Origin: Kribbella qitaiheensis
GTDB taxonomy: Bacteria; Actinomycetota; Actinomycetes; Propionibacteriales; Kribbellaceae
Reading direction: 5' to 3'
NCBI RefSeq assembly: GCF_014217565.1
Contig: NZ_CP043661.1
Location: 1,922,001 to 1,986,000 of the forward strand
DNA length: 64,000 bases
Shown here: in pieces, positions 1 through 9,584 of the stretch
How positions within the stretch are numbered: position 1 is the stretch's first letter
Layout of the letters: every line of letters begins with the position of its first letter
Made by a program: the position numbers and the translations under genes
Notes under the pieces: model-generated
The model's input: only the letters and a program-made list of their open reading frames with translations
Database searches by the model: none
Told to the model about the DNA's origin: nothing

Positions 1-1024
1 AGGTTGGGGGGCGTTCGCCGGAGCCTCGTTGGATCAGGGCGCAGGGGAGGACTATGCGTTGGGGGGCTCGGTCGTCTGTGCCGGAGGCGCGGTCGAGGAG
101 GAGGCGGGCGGCGATGCGGCCTAGTTCGGCTGTGTCGGAGGCGACGACTGTGACCGGGGTGGGCAGCATGTCGGCCATCCGGAAGTCGTCGAAGCCGACC
201 ACCGCGGGCTGGCTGTCGACCTCGCGCAGCGCACGAAGGACGCCCTCGGCAACGAAGTTGGTGGAGGCGAACAGGCCGGTCGGCGGATCGGGCCGGTGCA
301 TCAGTTCGCGGGTCGCCTTCTCGGCGGCCTCCGCGGTACCTTCCGGCAGCTGGACGACGAGGCTCTCGTCGACCTCCATCCCCGCGCCGCGATGGGCCAG
401 CCGGTAACCACGCAACCGCCGCCCGGTCGTGTGGTACGACGGCGCCAGCAGGATCGCGATCCGCCGATGTCCCTGCCCCAGTAGGTGTTCCGTGGCCAGC
501 CGGCCACCACCTTGGTTGTCAACCGTCACGATGTCGGCATCGATCCCGTGCGCCGGCCGGTCGACGAACACCACCGGGATACCGGCACCTGCCAAGTAGG
601 AATGGTCACCCTGGTCGGGCACGATCATCAACCCGGCGACCTGGCGGCCGATCAGCTCCTGGATCGCCCGCTTCTCCCCCTCGGGATCCTCGTCGACACT
701 GCCGAGCACCACCGCGAACCCATCCTGGCCGGCCACCTCCAGCGCTGCCTTCGCGATCGTCGCGTAGAACGGGTTGGTCAGGTCACCGAGCACCAGCGCC
801 AGACTGGACGACTTCTTCCCCGGTCGCAGCGCCCGCGCCACCTCGTTGCGCTGGAAGCCGAGCTGGTCGATCGCGGCGCGCACCCGCGACGCGGTCTGCT
901 CGCGCACGCCCGCCCCGCCGTTGACCACCCGCGACACCGTGCCGAGCCCGACACCGGCCGCCTTCGCGACGTCGATCATCGTCGGGCGGCTGGACCCGGT
1001 TGGCTTTGGAAACGTTTCGGACAC
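1..1024 (-). CDS. LacI-family transcriptional regulator (3' end outside window)
   Basis: Sugar-responsive repressor. No open reading in this frame is interrupted down to base 1, so the stop codon lies just outside the window; about 341 codons are visible, close to the full family length. The N-terminus carries a typical LacI helix-turn-helix (MIDVAKAAGVGLGTVSRVVN, about residues 16-35), followed by the periplasmic-binding-protein-like core (LALVLGDLTNPFYATIAKAA). The GTG at 1024 is chosen because GAGAGAG precedes it; an internal ATG at 979 is the alternative. It is divergent from the sugar ABC importer at 1103 and very probably represses it; two LacI-type half-palindromes sit at its 5' end and in the intergenic region. 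The sugar is unknown. Confidence 0.9.
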   Translation of the reverse strand, partial: MSETFPKPTGSSRPTMIDVAKAAGVGLGTVSRVVNGGAGVREQTASRVRAAIDQLGFQRNEVARALRPGKKSSSLALVLGDLTNPFYATIAKAALEVAGQDGFAVVLGSVDEDPEGEKRAIQELIGRQVAGLMIVPDQGDHSYLAGAGIPVVFVDRPAHGIDADIVTVDNQGGGRLATEHLLGQGHRRIAILLAPSYHTTGRRLRGYRLAHRGAGMEVDESLVVQLPEGTAEAAEKATRELMHRPDPPTGLFASTNFVAEGVLRALREVDSQPAVVGFDDFRMADMLPTPVTVVASDTAELGRIAARLLLDRASGTDDRAPQRIVLPCALIQRGSGERPPT

Positions 1025-1088
1025 AGGGTTGACTTCTCTCTCACGACACGGCATCGTCACACAACAGTAAGCCGTTGGAAACGTTACC
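1009..1088. promoter_or_regulatory. Paired LacI-type operators
   Basis: GAAACGTTTC at 1009-1018 is a perfect 10-bp palindrome, and GGAAACGTTACC at 1077-1088 is a near-perfect copy; their centres are 69 bp apart. Both have the central CG of LacI/GalR operators. One lies inside the first codons of the lacI-family gene and the other just upstream of the permease ribosome site, so a dimer pair or looped tetramer could shut both directions. The match is seen; the binding is inferred. Confidence 0.7.
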
Positions 1089-1102
1089 GTCCAGGAGGCA
1101 GG

Positions 1103-2026
1103 ATGAATCGTTCCCGAGTCGGGATGAGCCGCAGCGCCGGCTCCGATACGAGGGCGGCGTATCTGTTCATCCTGCCGCCGATCATCGGTTTCACCGTCTT
1201 CGTGGTCTACCCGCTGATTCGCTCCTTCTACCTGGCGCTGACCAAGTACAACGGGCTCACCGATCCGGTCTTCGTCGGCCTGGACAACTTCCGCCGGATG
1301 TTCACCGTGGACCCCGCCTTCTGGCCGTCGCTGAAGGCAACGGGTTATCTCGTCGTCCTCTACGTCCCGTTGTCACTCGGCATCGGCCTGGCACTCGCGA
1401 TGTTCTGCAACCAGCGCTTCGCCGGCGTCCGGATCGTCAGGACGCTGGCCTATCTGCCCGTCGTGCTGCCCGCGGTCGCCACCATCACACTGTGGAAGTT
1501 CATCCTCAATCCCCAGGTGGGCCTGGCGAACACGATCCTGGAGAAGCTGCACCTGCCGACCAGTTCCTGGTTGCAGAGTTCGACGATGTCGATGCCGTCG
1601 ATCGTGATCGTGATGCTGTGGGGCGTCGGCGGCACGATGATCATCTTCCTCGCCGCGCTGCAGGCGGTGCCGACCGAGCTGTACGAAGCGGCCAAGGTCG
1701 ACGGCGCCGGGCCGTACTCGGTGTTCTTCCGGATCACCCTGCCGATGATCAGCCCGATCATGTTGCTGCAGGTGATCCTGCAGACCACGGCCGCGTTGCA
1801 GACGTTCAACCAGCCGAAGATCCTGACCGGTGGTGGTCCCGGCTTCACCACCAACGTGCTGATGCTGTCGATCTACAACAACGGATTCTCCAACCTGGGC
1901 AGGATTCCGCAGCTCGGTTACGCCTCCGCCCAGGTATGGGTGCTGTTCATCATCATCATCGCCGTGATCGCCTTGACCGCGAAGTTCTCCTCGCTCTGGA
2001 CGTACAGTGACAACACTCCCGACTGA
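1103..2026 (+). CDS. Carbohydrate ABC transporter permease, MalF/UgpA type
   Basis: Inner-membrane subunit of a CUT1 sugar importer, 307 aa with about six hydrophobic segments. The cytoplasmic coupling (EAA) loop is recognisable as YEAAKVDGAGPYSVFFRITL near residue 194. The start is ATG 1103 because AGGAGG lies at 1093-1098; longer upstream reading has no ribosome site. It overlaps the next permease by 20 nt and is the first gene of a permease-permease-binding protein operon. No ATPase is encoded nearby, so the importer probably borrows a shared MsiK-like ATPase, as is usual in actinobacteria (inference). Confidence 0.93.
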   Translation: MNRSRVGMSRSAGSDTRAAYLFILPPIIGFTVFVVYPLIRSFYLALTKYNGLTDPVFVGLDNFRRMFTVDPAFWPSLKATGYLVVLYVPLSLGIGLALAMFCNQRFAGVRIVRTLAYLPVVLPAVATITLWKFILNPQVGLANTILEKLHLPTSSWLQSSTMSMPSIVIVMLWGVGGTMIIFLAALQAVPTELYEAAKVDGAGPYSVFFRITLPMISPIMLLQVILQTTAALQTFNQPKILTGGGPGFTTNVLMLSIYNNGFSNLGRIPQLGYASAQVWVLFIIIIAVIALTAKFSSLWTYSDNTPD

Positions 2027-2933
2027 CCCCGCCACCGAGGCCCCGATCGCGCTCGCGGGAGCGCTCGAGAAACCGGGCCGCCGCCCCAGGAAGGGCCGAC
2101 CGCTCGGTACGGCGTCGTGGTACGCGACCGCGCTGTTCGTCTGCGCGGTGATGGTGGTTCCGCTGCTGTGGATGATCGCCATCGGCCTGAAGAGCAAGAC
2201 CGCCGTGTTCGAAGTACCGCCCCGGTTGCTGCCGCACGAGTTCAACTGGAGCAACTTCATCAAGGGCCCGCAGGCGATCCACTTCCCGCGGCTGTTGCTC
2301 AACTCGACGATCATCACGATGCTCAGCGTGCTCGGCGGCGTGATGACCGCGATGATGGCCGGCTACGCGCTGGCCCGGTTGCGGTTCCCCGGCCGGAAGG
2401 TCTGGTTCTACCTGTTCGTCGGCAGCATGCTGCTGCCCGGCGTGGTCGGGCTGATCCCGCTGTTCCAGATGTACAAGAACATCGGCTGGTACGACACCTG
2501 GCTGCCGTTGATCGTGCCGGCCTTCTTCGGTGGCAACCCGCTCTTCATCTTCCTGGCCAGGCAGTACTTCCTGGCCATCCCCTACTCGATCGACGAGGCC
2601 GCCAAGATCGACGGCGCCGGGCATTTCCGGATCTTCACCCAGGTGATGCTGCCGTTGACGAAGCCGGCCTGGATCACGATGTCGATCCTTGCCTTCCAGG
2701 CCTCCTGGAACGACTTCCTGAATCCGCTGGTCTACCTGTACAGCTCCGACAAGTGGCCGTTGTCGGTCGGAATGGCGTCGTTCATCTCGCCGTTCGCCGG
2801 CCAGACGCCGGACTGGAGCTACTACATGGCCACCAACCTGCTCTACATGCTGCCGCCGCTGATCCTCTTCTTCGCCGCGCAGCGCTACTTCATCCAGGGC
2901 CTCGGCTCGCTCGGCAGCACGACCCAGAAGTGA
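2007..2933 (+). CDS. Carbohydrate ABC transporter permease, MalG/UgpE type
   Basis: Second membrane subunit of the CUT1 importer, 308 aa. It has an N-terminal cytoplasmic tail, six predicted membrane segments and the EAA loop DEAAKIDGAGHFRIFTQVML near residue 195. GTG at 2007 overlaps the end of the upstream permease by 20 nt, which suggests translational coupling. Followed after 24 nt by the binding lipoprotein. Confidence 0.93.
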   Translation: MTTLPTDPATEAPIALAGALEKPGRRPRKGRPLGTASWYATALFVCAVMVVPLLWMIAIGLKSKTAVFEVPPRLLPHEFNWSNFIKGPQAIHFPRLLLNSTIITMLSVLGGVMTAMMAGYALARLRFPGRKVWFYLFVGSMLLPGVVGLIPLFQMYKNIGWYDTWLPLIVPAFFGGNPLFIFLARQYFLAIPYSIDEAAKIDGAGHFRIFTQVMLPLTKPAWITMSILAFQASWNDFLNPLVYLYSSDKWPLSVGMASFISPFAGQTPDWSYYMATNLLYMLPPLILFFAAQRYFIQGLGSLGSTTQK

Positions 2934-2957
2934 CTCACCCCCCTGAGGAGCACCGCA

Positions 2958-4259
2958 GTGAAGAAGCAGATCATCGGTACCACCCTGGCGTGCGCCGGGT
3001 TGCTGACGGCAACGGCCGCGTGTAGCGGCTCCGACTCCGGCAACAAGTCCGACGGCCCGGTCACCGTGACCGTGATGACGTGGGAGTCGGCCGCGACCAA
3101 CGCCGCGATCGACAAGGCCCTGGCCGGGTTCAAGGACGACAACATCACCGTCAAGCGGATCGACACCCCGAGTGGCGGGTACGGCGACAAGCTCGCGTCG
3201 CTGACCCAGGCGAAGAAGCTGCCCGACCTGTTCTGGTGCGGCAACGATACCGAGCAGCAGTACACCGCGCAGGGTCTGACGGTGGACTGGTCGAAGCGGA
3301 TCACCGACGGCGACGGCGACTTCAAGGCGGACAAGTTCGTCGGCTCCGCGATGGAGAACTGGAAGACCGCCGACGGCCGGATGGGCGGCTTGCCGTCGCT
3401 GATGAACGCCTATGGCATCTGGTACTCCGTCGACGCCTTCAAGGCGGCCGGGGTCACCGAGCCGAAGGCCGGCTGGAGCTGGGACGACATGTACTCCGCG
3501 GCGACGAAGCTGGCGAACAAGGGCGGCGCGAAGTACGGGCTGGTCGCGGACAACCTGACGTCGGGCGACGCGCCGTTCTCGATGAGCATGTACTCGCTGT
3601 CCGCGGGCGGCGCGCCGTTCACCGACAACGTGAACCACCCGACCAAGGCCGAGGCGGACGACAAGTACGTCGAGGGCGTCACCAAGCTGGCCGACGCGAT
3701 CAAGTCCGGCGCGGTCGCACCGCCCGGGTACGACGTGTCGAACGTGCAGGCGCTGTTCTCGGCCGGCAAGGTGCCGATGATGGTCGGCGGGCAGTGGCTG
3801 GCGGCCGGGTTCCAGACCGACAAGCCGAAGATCAAGTACGGGTTCGCGCCGTTCCCGCAGGTGAACACGCCGACCACCCTGTACGACTCGGTGGGCATCT
3901 GCACCCCGCAGTACACGGCGAACGAGGACGCGACGTACAAGGTGCTGCAGTACCTGAACACCAAGGTGTGGGATGCCGTGCTGCCGGCCTCGCCGGTCGC
4001 GCCCCCCGCATACACGCCGGCGCAGGCGAGCTACTTCGACGCGCTCACCAAGGCCGGCCAGACCACGGTCGTCGACACGGTGAAGGCCGACCTGGCCGCT
4101 GAGAAGACTGTCGGGGTCCGGTTCACGACCACCTGGTCCTCGCAGGTCGCCGACCTCACCACCGCGTACTTCCAGCCGATCCTGAACGGCAAGAAGCCGG
4201 TCAGCGAACTGCAGACCTACGTCGGCAAGATCAACGACCTGATCAAGTCCGCCGGCTAG
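2958..4259 (+). CDS. Sugar-binding lipoprotein of the ABC importer
   Basis: Extracellular solute-binding protein, family 1 fold, 433 aa. Basic N-terminus, hydrophobic stretch and lipobox TAAC with the acylated cysteine at about residue 22, then a low-complexity Ser/Gly/Asp linker, so it should be anchored on the outer face of the membrane. GTG start with GAGGAG about 10 nt upstream. It is last in the operon; a strong hairpin follows the stop. The ligand cannot be read from sequence; the LacI regulator suggests an oligosaccharide. Confidence 0.93.
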   Translation: MKKQIIGTTLACAGLLTATAACSGSDSGNKSDGPVTVTVMTWESAATNAAIDKALAGFKDDNITVKRIDTPSGGYGDKLASLTQAKKLPDLFWCGNDTEQQYTAQGLTVDWSKRITDGDGDFKADKFVGSAMENWKTADGRMGGLPSLMNAYGIWYSVDAFKAAGVTEPKAGWSWDDMYSAATKLANKGGAKYGLVADNLTSGDAPFSMSMYSLSAGGAPFTDNVNHPTKAEADDKYVEGVTKLADAIKSGAVAPPGYDVSNVQALFSAGKVPMMVGGQWLAAGFQTDKPKIKYGFAPFPQVNTPTTLYDSVGICTPQYTANEDATYKVLQYLNTKVWDAVLPASPVAPPAYTPAQASYFDALTKAGQTTVVDTVKADLAAEKTVGVRFTTTWSSQVADLTTAYFQPILNGKKPVSELQTYVGKINDLIKSAG

Positions 4260-4265
4260 AACCGC

Positions 4266-4311
4266 TACGTCCGAAGACCCGAGGGCCCCACCCCTCGGGT
4301 CTTCGGACGTA
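4266..4311. terminator. Bidirectional hairpin terminator (CGTCCGAAGA family)
   Basis: Perfect 20-bp arms (4266-4285 and 4292-4311) around a 6-nt loop, placed between two convergent genes (stops at 4259 and 4321). There is no long T tract. The outer stem TACGTCCGAAGA recurs in two other hairpins of this window (21897-21953 and 42489-42530). Confidence 0.85.
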
Positions 4312-4320
4312 AGCAGTCGG

Positions 4321-5298
4321 CTAGACGGCCTGCCAGAGGGAGAGGGCGAAGCGTTCTTCCGAGTCGGTCCACCAAGCACCAGGGGTGAAGCCGGCCTTGC
4401 CGAGCTCGGCCTCGACGCCGTACCGATGGAACTTCGCCGACACCTCGGTGCTCAGCTCCTCCCCCTCGGCGAACTCGACCTCGAGCCCGATCTCGGGGAT
4501 CAGCACCCGCATCGCCCGGTCGGCCCGCAGATGCATCTCGATCCACTCGTTCTCGGCGTCCCAGACCGCGACATGGCTGAACACGTCCACGTCGAAGTCC
4601 GCGCCGAGCTGGCGGTTGAGCACCCGCAGCACGTTCTTGTTGAACTCCCCCGTCACGCCCGCGCTGTCGTCGTACGCCGCGACGAGGGTCGCCGGATCCT
4701 TCACCAGATCCGTGCCGAGCAGCAGCCACTCCCCCGGCTCGAGCACCTCGCGAACCGACGTGAAGAAGTCGGCACGCTCGTCGGGCAGCAGGTTCCCGAT
4801 CGTGCCGCCGAGGAACGCCACCACGCGAGGGGCATCGCCGGGCAGCTTGTCCAGGTGCTCGGTGAAGTCGCCGACGACTCCGTGCACGACGAGCCCCGGG
4901 TAGTCGGCGGTGATCGCGGCGGCCGCCTCGCGCAGCGCCGACTCGGACACGTCCAGTGGAACGAACGTCGTCAGCGTGCCGTGATCCCGCAACCCGTTCA
5001 GCAGCAGCCGCGTCTTCTCCGACGAACCGGAGCCGAGCTCGACCAGCGTCCTCGCGCCCGTCAGCTCGGCGATCTCACCGGACCGGGCGTCGAGGATCTC
5101 CCGTTCCGCCCGGGTCGGGTAGTACTCCGGCAGCCGGGTGATCTCCTCGAACAGCTCGCTGCCACGTGCGTCGTAGAACCACTTCGGCGCCAGCCACTTG
5201 GGCTCCGCGGTCAAGCCGGCCCGGGCGTCCTCCCGTAAGGCGCGGGCGGCGTAGTCCGGGGTCAGATGAATATCGATCTCGGGGTCGATGAGGGTCAC
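4321..5298 (-). CDS. egtD: L-histidine N-alpha-methyltransferase EgtD
   Basis: Trimethylates histidine to hercynine with three S-adenosylmethionine, the first committed step of ergothioneine synthesis. 325 aa from GTG 5298, with the family hallmarks FYDARGSELFEEITRLPEYY (about residues 41-60) and the SAM loop VELGSGSSEKT (about 86-96). The chosen start overlaps the stop of egtC by GTGA; a much longer upstream reading has no family support. Last gene of egtABCD; the usual mycobacterial fifth gene egtE is not next to it. Confidence 0.96.
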   Translation of the reverse strand: MTLIDPEIDIHLTPDYAARALREDARAGLTAEPKWLAPKWFYDARGSELFEEITRLPEYYPTRAEREILDARSGEIAELTGARTLVELGSGSSEKTRLLLNGLRDHGTLTTFVPLDVSESALREAAAAITADYPGLVVHGVVGDFTEHLDKLPGDAPRVVAFLGGTIGNLLPDERADFFTSVREVLEPGEWLLLGTDLVKDPATLVAAYDDSAGVTGEFNKNVLRVLNRQLGADFDVDVFSHVAVWDAENEWIEMHLRADRAMRVLIPEIGLEVEFAEGEELSTEVSAKFHRYGVEAELGKAGFTPGAWWTDSEERFALSLWQAV

Positions 5299-6083
5299 TC
5301 TCGTCCTTCCATCGGTAGCTCCACCGGTCGGGGAGCCAAGGGGGCCTGCGGTGAGATAGGGGACAGCGCCAGGGAGCTCTTGGTTGCTACCAGCAACGAC
5401 TGGTCCGGGATCTCTTCCCAGCCGTCGCTCTGCCATGGTTCGGAGCTGACGGCGACGGAGTCCGCCGTACGGCGGAACCACAGCGCGTGGGTCCAGGTCG
5501 TGGCGATGATCTGCTCGCCGTCGGTCAGTAGGAGGTTGAGCCGGGAGCCGGGTGCGGCCGCGGCCACCTCTCGCACCACCGATGCGACCGCCTCTGCCGC
5601 GGGCGCACCGGAGTACAAGCGGTCTTGCACCAATGCCCACAGCAGGGCGGAGTCCATCGGGGCATCGAGGGTGAGCAGCTCGGAGACGGGCAAGGTCTCA
5701 GCGAGCTTGGAGACCGAGCCGGGCCAGCCGGTGATCAACCCGTTGTGGCTGAACAACCACTGGTCCCGCACGAACGGCGCCACCGCAGTCTCGGTCAGCG
5801 GTTGGCCGACCGTCCCGTTCCGCACTGCGGCCAGCACTGCAGCTGATCGAATGGACCCGGCCAGCCCGGGCAGCGATTCGTCCGCCCAGATCGGCACACT
5901 CCGCCGATACCGCACGGGCGCGCCGTCGACGTACCAGCCGAGTCCGAAGCCGTCGCCGTTGACCGAGCCGCCACCGCGCATGTCGGCCGGCGCCCAGCTC
6001 TGCTTATATAGCGCGTGTGGTGGCTCCAGAACCAGCGATGCCAGCGGCACCGCCGGCCCTAGGTAGGCCAGATGTCGGCACAT
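5295..6083 (-). CDS. egtC: Ergothioneine amidohydrolase EgtC
   Basis: Class II (Ntn-type) glutamine amidotransferase fold protein that removes the glutamate from the gamma-glutamyl-hercynylcysteine sulfoxide intermediate. 262 aa; the catalytic cysteine is residue 2 (MCRHLAYLG), exposed after Met removal, and GDGFGLGWY follows. The start codon abuts the egtB stop with no gap and its stop overlaps egtD by 4 nt, so the four genes are one operon. Confidence 0.95.
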   Translation of the reverse strand: MCRHLAYLGPAVPLASLVLEPPHALYKQSWAPADMRGGGSVNGDGFGLGWYVDGAPVRYRRSVPIWADESLPGLAGSIRSAAVLAAVRNGTVGQPLTETAVAPFVRDQWLFSHNGLITGWPGSVSKLAETLPVSELLTLDAPMDSALLWALVQDRLYSGAPAAEAVASVVREVAAAAPGSRLNLLLTDGEQIIATTWTHALWFRRTADSVAVSSEPWQSDGWEEIPDQSLLVATKSSLALSPISPQAPLAPRPVELPMEGRE

Positions 6084-7418
6084 CTAGCCGAGCTCCGACG
6101 GTAGGGGATCCCGCGCACAACGGAACCCGGCGAAGATCTGCCGCCGGATCGGGTAGTCCCAGTTGCGGAACGTACTACGGGCGACCACCTCGTCGGTGCC
6201 GAACGAGCCGCCCTTCAGCATCTTGTAGTCGTTGCCGAAGAAGACCAGCGAGTACTCGTCGTACGGGAACGCGCGGAAGCCCGGATACGGCTTGAAGTCG
6301 CTGCTGGTCCACTCCCAGACGTCACCGATCAGCTGCTCGACCCCGAGCGGCGACGCTCCGGCCGGGTACGCACCGATCGGTGCCGGGCGTAGATGCCGCT
6401 GTCCCAGGTTCGCGTGCTGCGGCCCCGGGCTCTCGTCACCCCACGGGAACCGCCTGGTCCGCCCGGTCGCCGGATCGAAGCGGGCGGCGAACTCCCACTC
6501 CTCCTCGGTCGGCAGCCGCTTGCCCGCCCAGGCCGCATACGCCTCGGCCTCGTAGAAGCAGACGTGCATCACCGGCTCGTCGAGCGGCAGCAGCTCGCGG
6601 TGACCTAAGCGAGTCCGCATCCAGTTGCCGTCGGCCTGCTCCCAGAACCGCGGCGCGACCAGCGACGCCTTCTGGACGTGCGCCCAGCCGGCCTCGGACC
6701 ACCACTTCGGATCGGTGTACCCACCACCGACCACGAACCTCAGGTAGTCCCCGTTGCTGACCGGCGCGGTGTCGATCACGTACGGCGTGACGCGCACCGC
6801 GTGCGCGGGCCGCTCGTTGTCGAGCGCCCACGGCTCCACCGACGTCCCCATCTCGAAGACCCCACCCGGAACCAGCACCTCGGAGCGAGCCAGCCTGCGA
6901 CCTGCCGGCGGCTCGGGCGCGTCCAGCACCGGCACCCCGGTCCGCAGCTGGTGGGTCGCCAGCATCGTCTCGTCGTGCTGTTGCTCGTGCTGCACGATCA
7001 TCCCGAAGGCGAACGCGTTCTCCACCAACTCCCGGCCGCCGCCGAGCTTCACGTGGTCGAGCACGTCGAGCACCTTGTCCCGGACCTCGACCACATACGC
7101 CTTGGTCTCGGTCGGACCTAGCAGCGGCAGCGTCGGCCGATCAGCCCGGGCATGCATGAACGCGTCGTACAGCTCGTCGATGTCTTGGCGGACCGGCTCG
7201 CGGCCGCCGACGTCGCGGACCAGCCAGAGCTCTTCCTGGTTACCGATGTGGGCGTAGTCCCAGACCAGCGGCGACATCAGTTTCGAGTGCTGCCGGACGA
7301 GATCATCGGTGTCGACCGCGTCCGTCAGCTGGACGGTCCGGGACCTGGAGCGGTCGAGCTGCTCCGCGACGAAGGCGCGCAGGCCTTCCTCGGTGAGGTC
7401 GGACAGTTGGTGGTTCAT
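6084..7418 (-). CDS. egtB: Iron-dependent sulfoxide synthase EgtB
   Basis: Joins hercynine to gamma-glutamylcysteine with oxygen. 444 aa: an N-terminal DinB-like four-helix part supplies the iron ligands (HIGNQEE near residue 57 and HEQQHDE near 145), and the C-terminal half is a formylglycine-generating-enzyme (sulfatase-modifying factor) domain ([34 protein letters not shown]). ATG 7418 overlaps the egtA stop by ATGA. Confidence 0.96.
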   Translation of the reverse strand: MNHQLSDLTEEGLRAFVAEQLDRSRSRTVQLTDAVDTDDLVRQHSKLMSPLVWDYAHIGNQEELWLVRDVGGREPVRQDIDELYDAFMHARADRPTLPLLGPTETKAYVVEVRDKVLDVLDHVKLGGGRELVENAFAFGMIVQHEQQHDETMLATHQLRTGVPVLDAPEPPAGRRLARSEVLVPGGVFEMGTSVEPWALDNERPAHAVRVTPYVIDTAPVSNGDYLRFVVGGGYTDPKWWSEAGWAHVQKASLVAPRFWEQADGNWMRTRLGHRELLPLDEPVMHVCFYEAEAYAAWAGKRLPTEEEWEFAARFDPATGRTRRFPWGDESPGPQHANLGQRHLRPAPIGAYPAGASPLGVEQLIGDVWEWTSSDFKPYPGFRAFPYDEYSLVFFGNDYKMLKGGSFGTDEVVARSTFRNWDYPIRRQIFAGFRCARDPLPSELG

Positions 7419-8656
7419 GATGCTCGCCTTCTCTGGGTGTCGTCGACGACGCGGCTCAGCCGGGTTGCGACATCACTGACCAGCTCAGGGCCGAGCCGGT
7501 CGGGACCAATGCCGGTCCGGTCCAGTACTTCGATGCCGAGGTCGACCACGTCCCGCGCGGCCTGCAGGATCAACTTGTCGTCGAGTCCTTCCCGGGCCGC
7601 CGGGAACCAGCGGCCCGCTGCCGGTTCGGCAGCGGCCATGGCGCGGTCGATCAGGACGGGGTCGGACATCAACGCCGTCAGCAGCACGGTCGGCGGAATC
7701 CACCCGTCTCCGGCCTGGGTGTCCAGATACCGCACTTCGAGATACCCACGCGGCCGGACCGGCGGGAACAAGGTGGACAGGTGGTACTCGAGATCCTCGT
7801 ACGTCGGACTGTCGCCGGGCAGCGCGCCGTCGGCCCACGCGCCGAAGGTGAGACCGGCCGGGGCGTCCCAGTTGTCGCCGCGGCGCAGGCAGAGCACCGG
7901 AGCCTCCATCGCCATCCGGGCCCAGGCCGCGGCCGGGTCGCCGTCCAGCGGCGGCGGCTCGGTGAACGGCGCACAGGTGCCGAAGGTGGCCTCGGTCCGG
8001 GCCGAGGCCCAGCCGGTGTCTTCACCGGTCCTGCGCCGGGAGTTGGCGAACAGCGCGACCAGGGTCGGGCCGAGATCGTGCAGAGCCCGCCACCTGGTGG
8101 CGGTCTGGTCGGCTTCGCCGGCGTCGAGGCAGATCTGCAGTCCGGCGGTGCTGCACATCATCCTCGGGCCGTGCGGGCCGAGCTGGGCGAACGCGCGCTC
8201 CATCGCCGCGTAGCGCGGGACGGTCAGGATGCGCCGGGGTGGCCGGTAGGCGTCCAGGCCGTGGTCGCCCAGGACCAAGCCGGCTGCGCTGAGAAGGGAG
8301 GTCAGTTCGGCCGCGTCGGCGGCGGTGTCGTCGATCAGCCTCGTGACTGAAGCTGACGGGGCGCCGGAGATCTCTACCTGGCCACCCGGCTCCACCGTGA
8401 CCAGAGCACCCCGGCCGAGCGGCAACTGCGGGCTGCCGGGGACCAGGGTGGCGGGCGCGTGCGCGCCCAGGGCCTTGCTCAGTAGGTCGGCATCGAGAGG
8501 TCGGTGCGGGTCGTCCGCATAGTGCACTGTCCACTCCAGCTCGACGCCTTGCAGCTGTGGAGGACCGTGTTTGAAGCACACCATTTCGACGTAACCCTCA
8601 GCGGCCGCACGTGAGCCGATCGGGGCCGTCGCCGGGGTACCACCAGGCTCCGTCAC
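7415..8656 (-). CDS. egtA: Gamma-glutamylcysteine ligase EgtA
   Basis: ATP-dependent ligase making gamma-glutamylcysteine for EgtB; glutamate-cysteine ligase GCS2-like fold. The core is recognisable by [20 protein letters not shown] and [10 protein letters not shown]. First gene of egtABCD. The frame is open to TTG 8692 (425 aa); I prefer GTG 8656 (413 aa), which has AGG about 10 nt upstream and a more usual start codon, but the start is uncertain by 12 codons. Confidence 0.92.
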   Translation of the reverse strand: MTEPGGTPATAPIGSRAAAEGYVEMVCFKHGPPQLQGVELEWTVHYADDPHRPLDADLLSKALGAHAPATLVPGSPQLPLGRGALVTVEPGGQVEISGAPSASVTRLIDDTAADAAELTSLLSAAGLVLGDHGLDAYRPPRRILTVPRYAAMERAFAQLGPHGPRMMCSTAGLQICLDAGEADQTATRWRALHDLGPTLVALFANSRRRTGEDTGWASARTEATFGTCAPFTEPPPLDGDPAAAWARMAMEAPVLCLRRGDNWDAPAGLTFGAWADGALPGDSPTYEDLEYHLSTLFPPVRPRGYLEVRYLDTQAGDGWIPPTVLLTALMSDPVLIDRAMAAAEPAAGRWFPAAREGLDDKLILQAARDVVDLGIEVLDRTGIGPDRLGPELVSDVATRLSRVVDDTQRRRAS

Positions 8657-8923
8657 GTCATCGAACCTAACCGCGGCCCTGGACGCGGACAACCGATAGC
8701 GGGTTACCCGTCGATGACGTACGCGGCGGCGCGATGGCCGCCCGACACTGTGTCAGATTCATGATCGACATCGTGCCGGGCGGCACCGACAATATTCGGC
8801 GGCCAGGCTCAGGAGGGGCTCAGGCGGGGTATCTCACCTCCCGCCCCAGTCGTTCCTGTGCCAGCCGTCCTGCGCGGCCACCACCAGTGGTAGAGCATGC
8901 CCGTTGCGCTCTGAGCGAAATTC

Positions 8924-9584
8924 TCACTTCACCCGGGGGCAGCCGCCGCAGGCGTTGACGTTGGGGAGGGCGTAGAAGAAGCAGCACGACGTACGGATGG
9001 ATTGGTCCAGGTCGATCTGGAAGGCCTCGGCGGCCGCCGTCCGGTGCGGGGCATCCGTTGGAACGCGAAGCGCGCCGCGGAGCTCGTCCTCGACCGCGCC
9101 GAGACGCTGCAGGGAGCTGAGCCTCACGCCAGGGCCGGTACGAATCGGTGAAGGCTCGGGTGTGCTTGGCGACCTGCGCGGCCGCTTCGTGCATCGAGAC
9201 CACACCGTCGGAGAGCAGGGCGACGTCGGTCGGGTAATGCGCGGTCGGATGGCGGCGGAAGGCCACCGATTCCGGCGAGACATCCGGCGAAACCCCCGCG
9301 ATGGCGGCCGAAAGAGCGGCCACGATCGACGGCACCGATACGTACCACATCAGCACGAACATCGCCGCGACCTGTTCGGGCGGCTCGATGTCGTAGTCGC
9401 GCCCGTAGTCGTCCCGCAGAGCCTTCCGCCACTCGTAGGTCGGATCGCCGCCGGCCTGCTGTTCCGCCAGCAGCGCGGCACAGGAGATCCACTCGGGTCC
9501 GGGCAAGGCGTCCGCAGTACGCACGGACAGCCAGGACATCTCCCCGTCCAGCATGTCCGCGAGGCTCTTCGCGGAGTACGTCAT
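8924..9584 (-). pseudogene. FhuF-like [2Fe-2S] ferric-siderophore reductase, frameshifted
   Basis: Cytoplasmic reductase that releases iron from imported siderophores. Reading from ATG 9584 gives a plausible 150-residue N-terminal part that fails after TDSYRPW; the +1 frame from about 9134 continues VRLSSLQRLGAVEDEL and ends with SCCFFYALPNVNACGGC, the C-C-x10-C-x2-C iron-sulfur site of the FhuF C-terminus. Dropping one base from the GGG at 9132-9134 restores one protein of about 219 aa. I suspect a sequence error because four other genes here break in the same GGGCC context. Its start overlaps the stop of the importer ATPase by 4 nt. Confidence 0.8.

Noticed and set aside
485..1102. Long N-terminal extension of the first sugar permease
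   Set aside because: It is antisense to the LacI gene; the ribosome site at 1093 and the membrane start fit ATG 1103.
1956..4379. 807-codon minus-strand open frame
   Set aside because: Antisense shadow of the permease and sugar-binding genes, Arg/Gly-rich without motifs.
4321..5640. Longer EgtD starting at 5640
   Set aside because: The extra N-terminus overlaps egtC entirely and has no family similarity; GTG 5298 fits the operon overlap.
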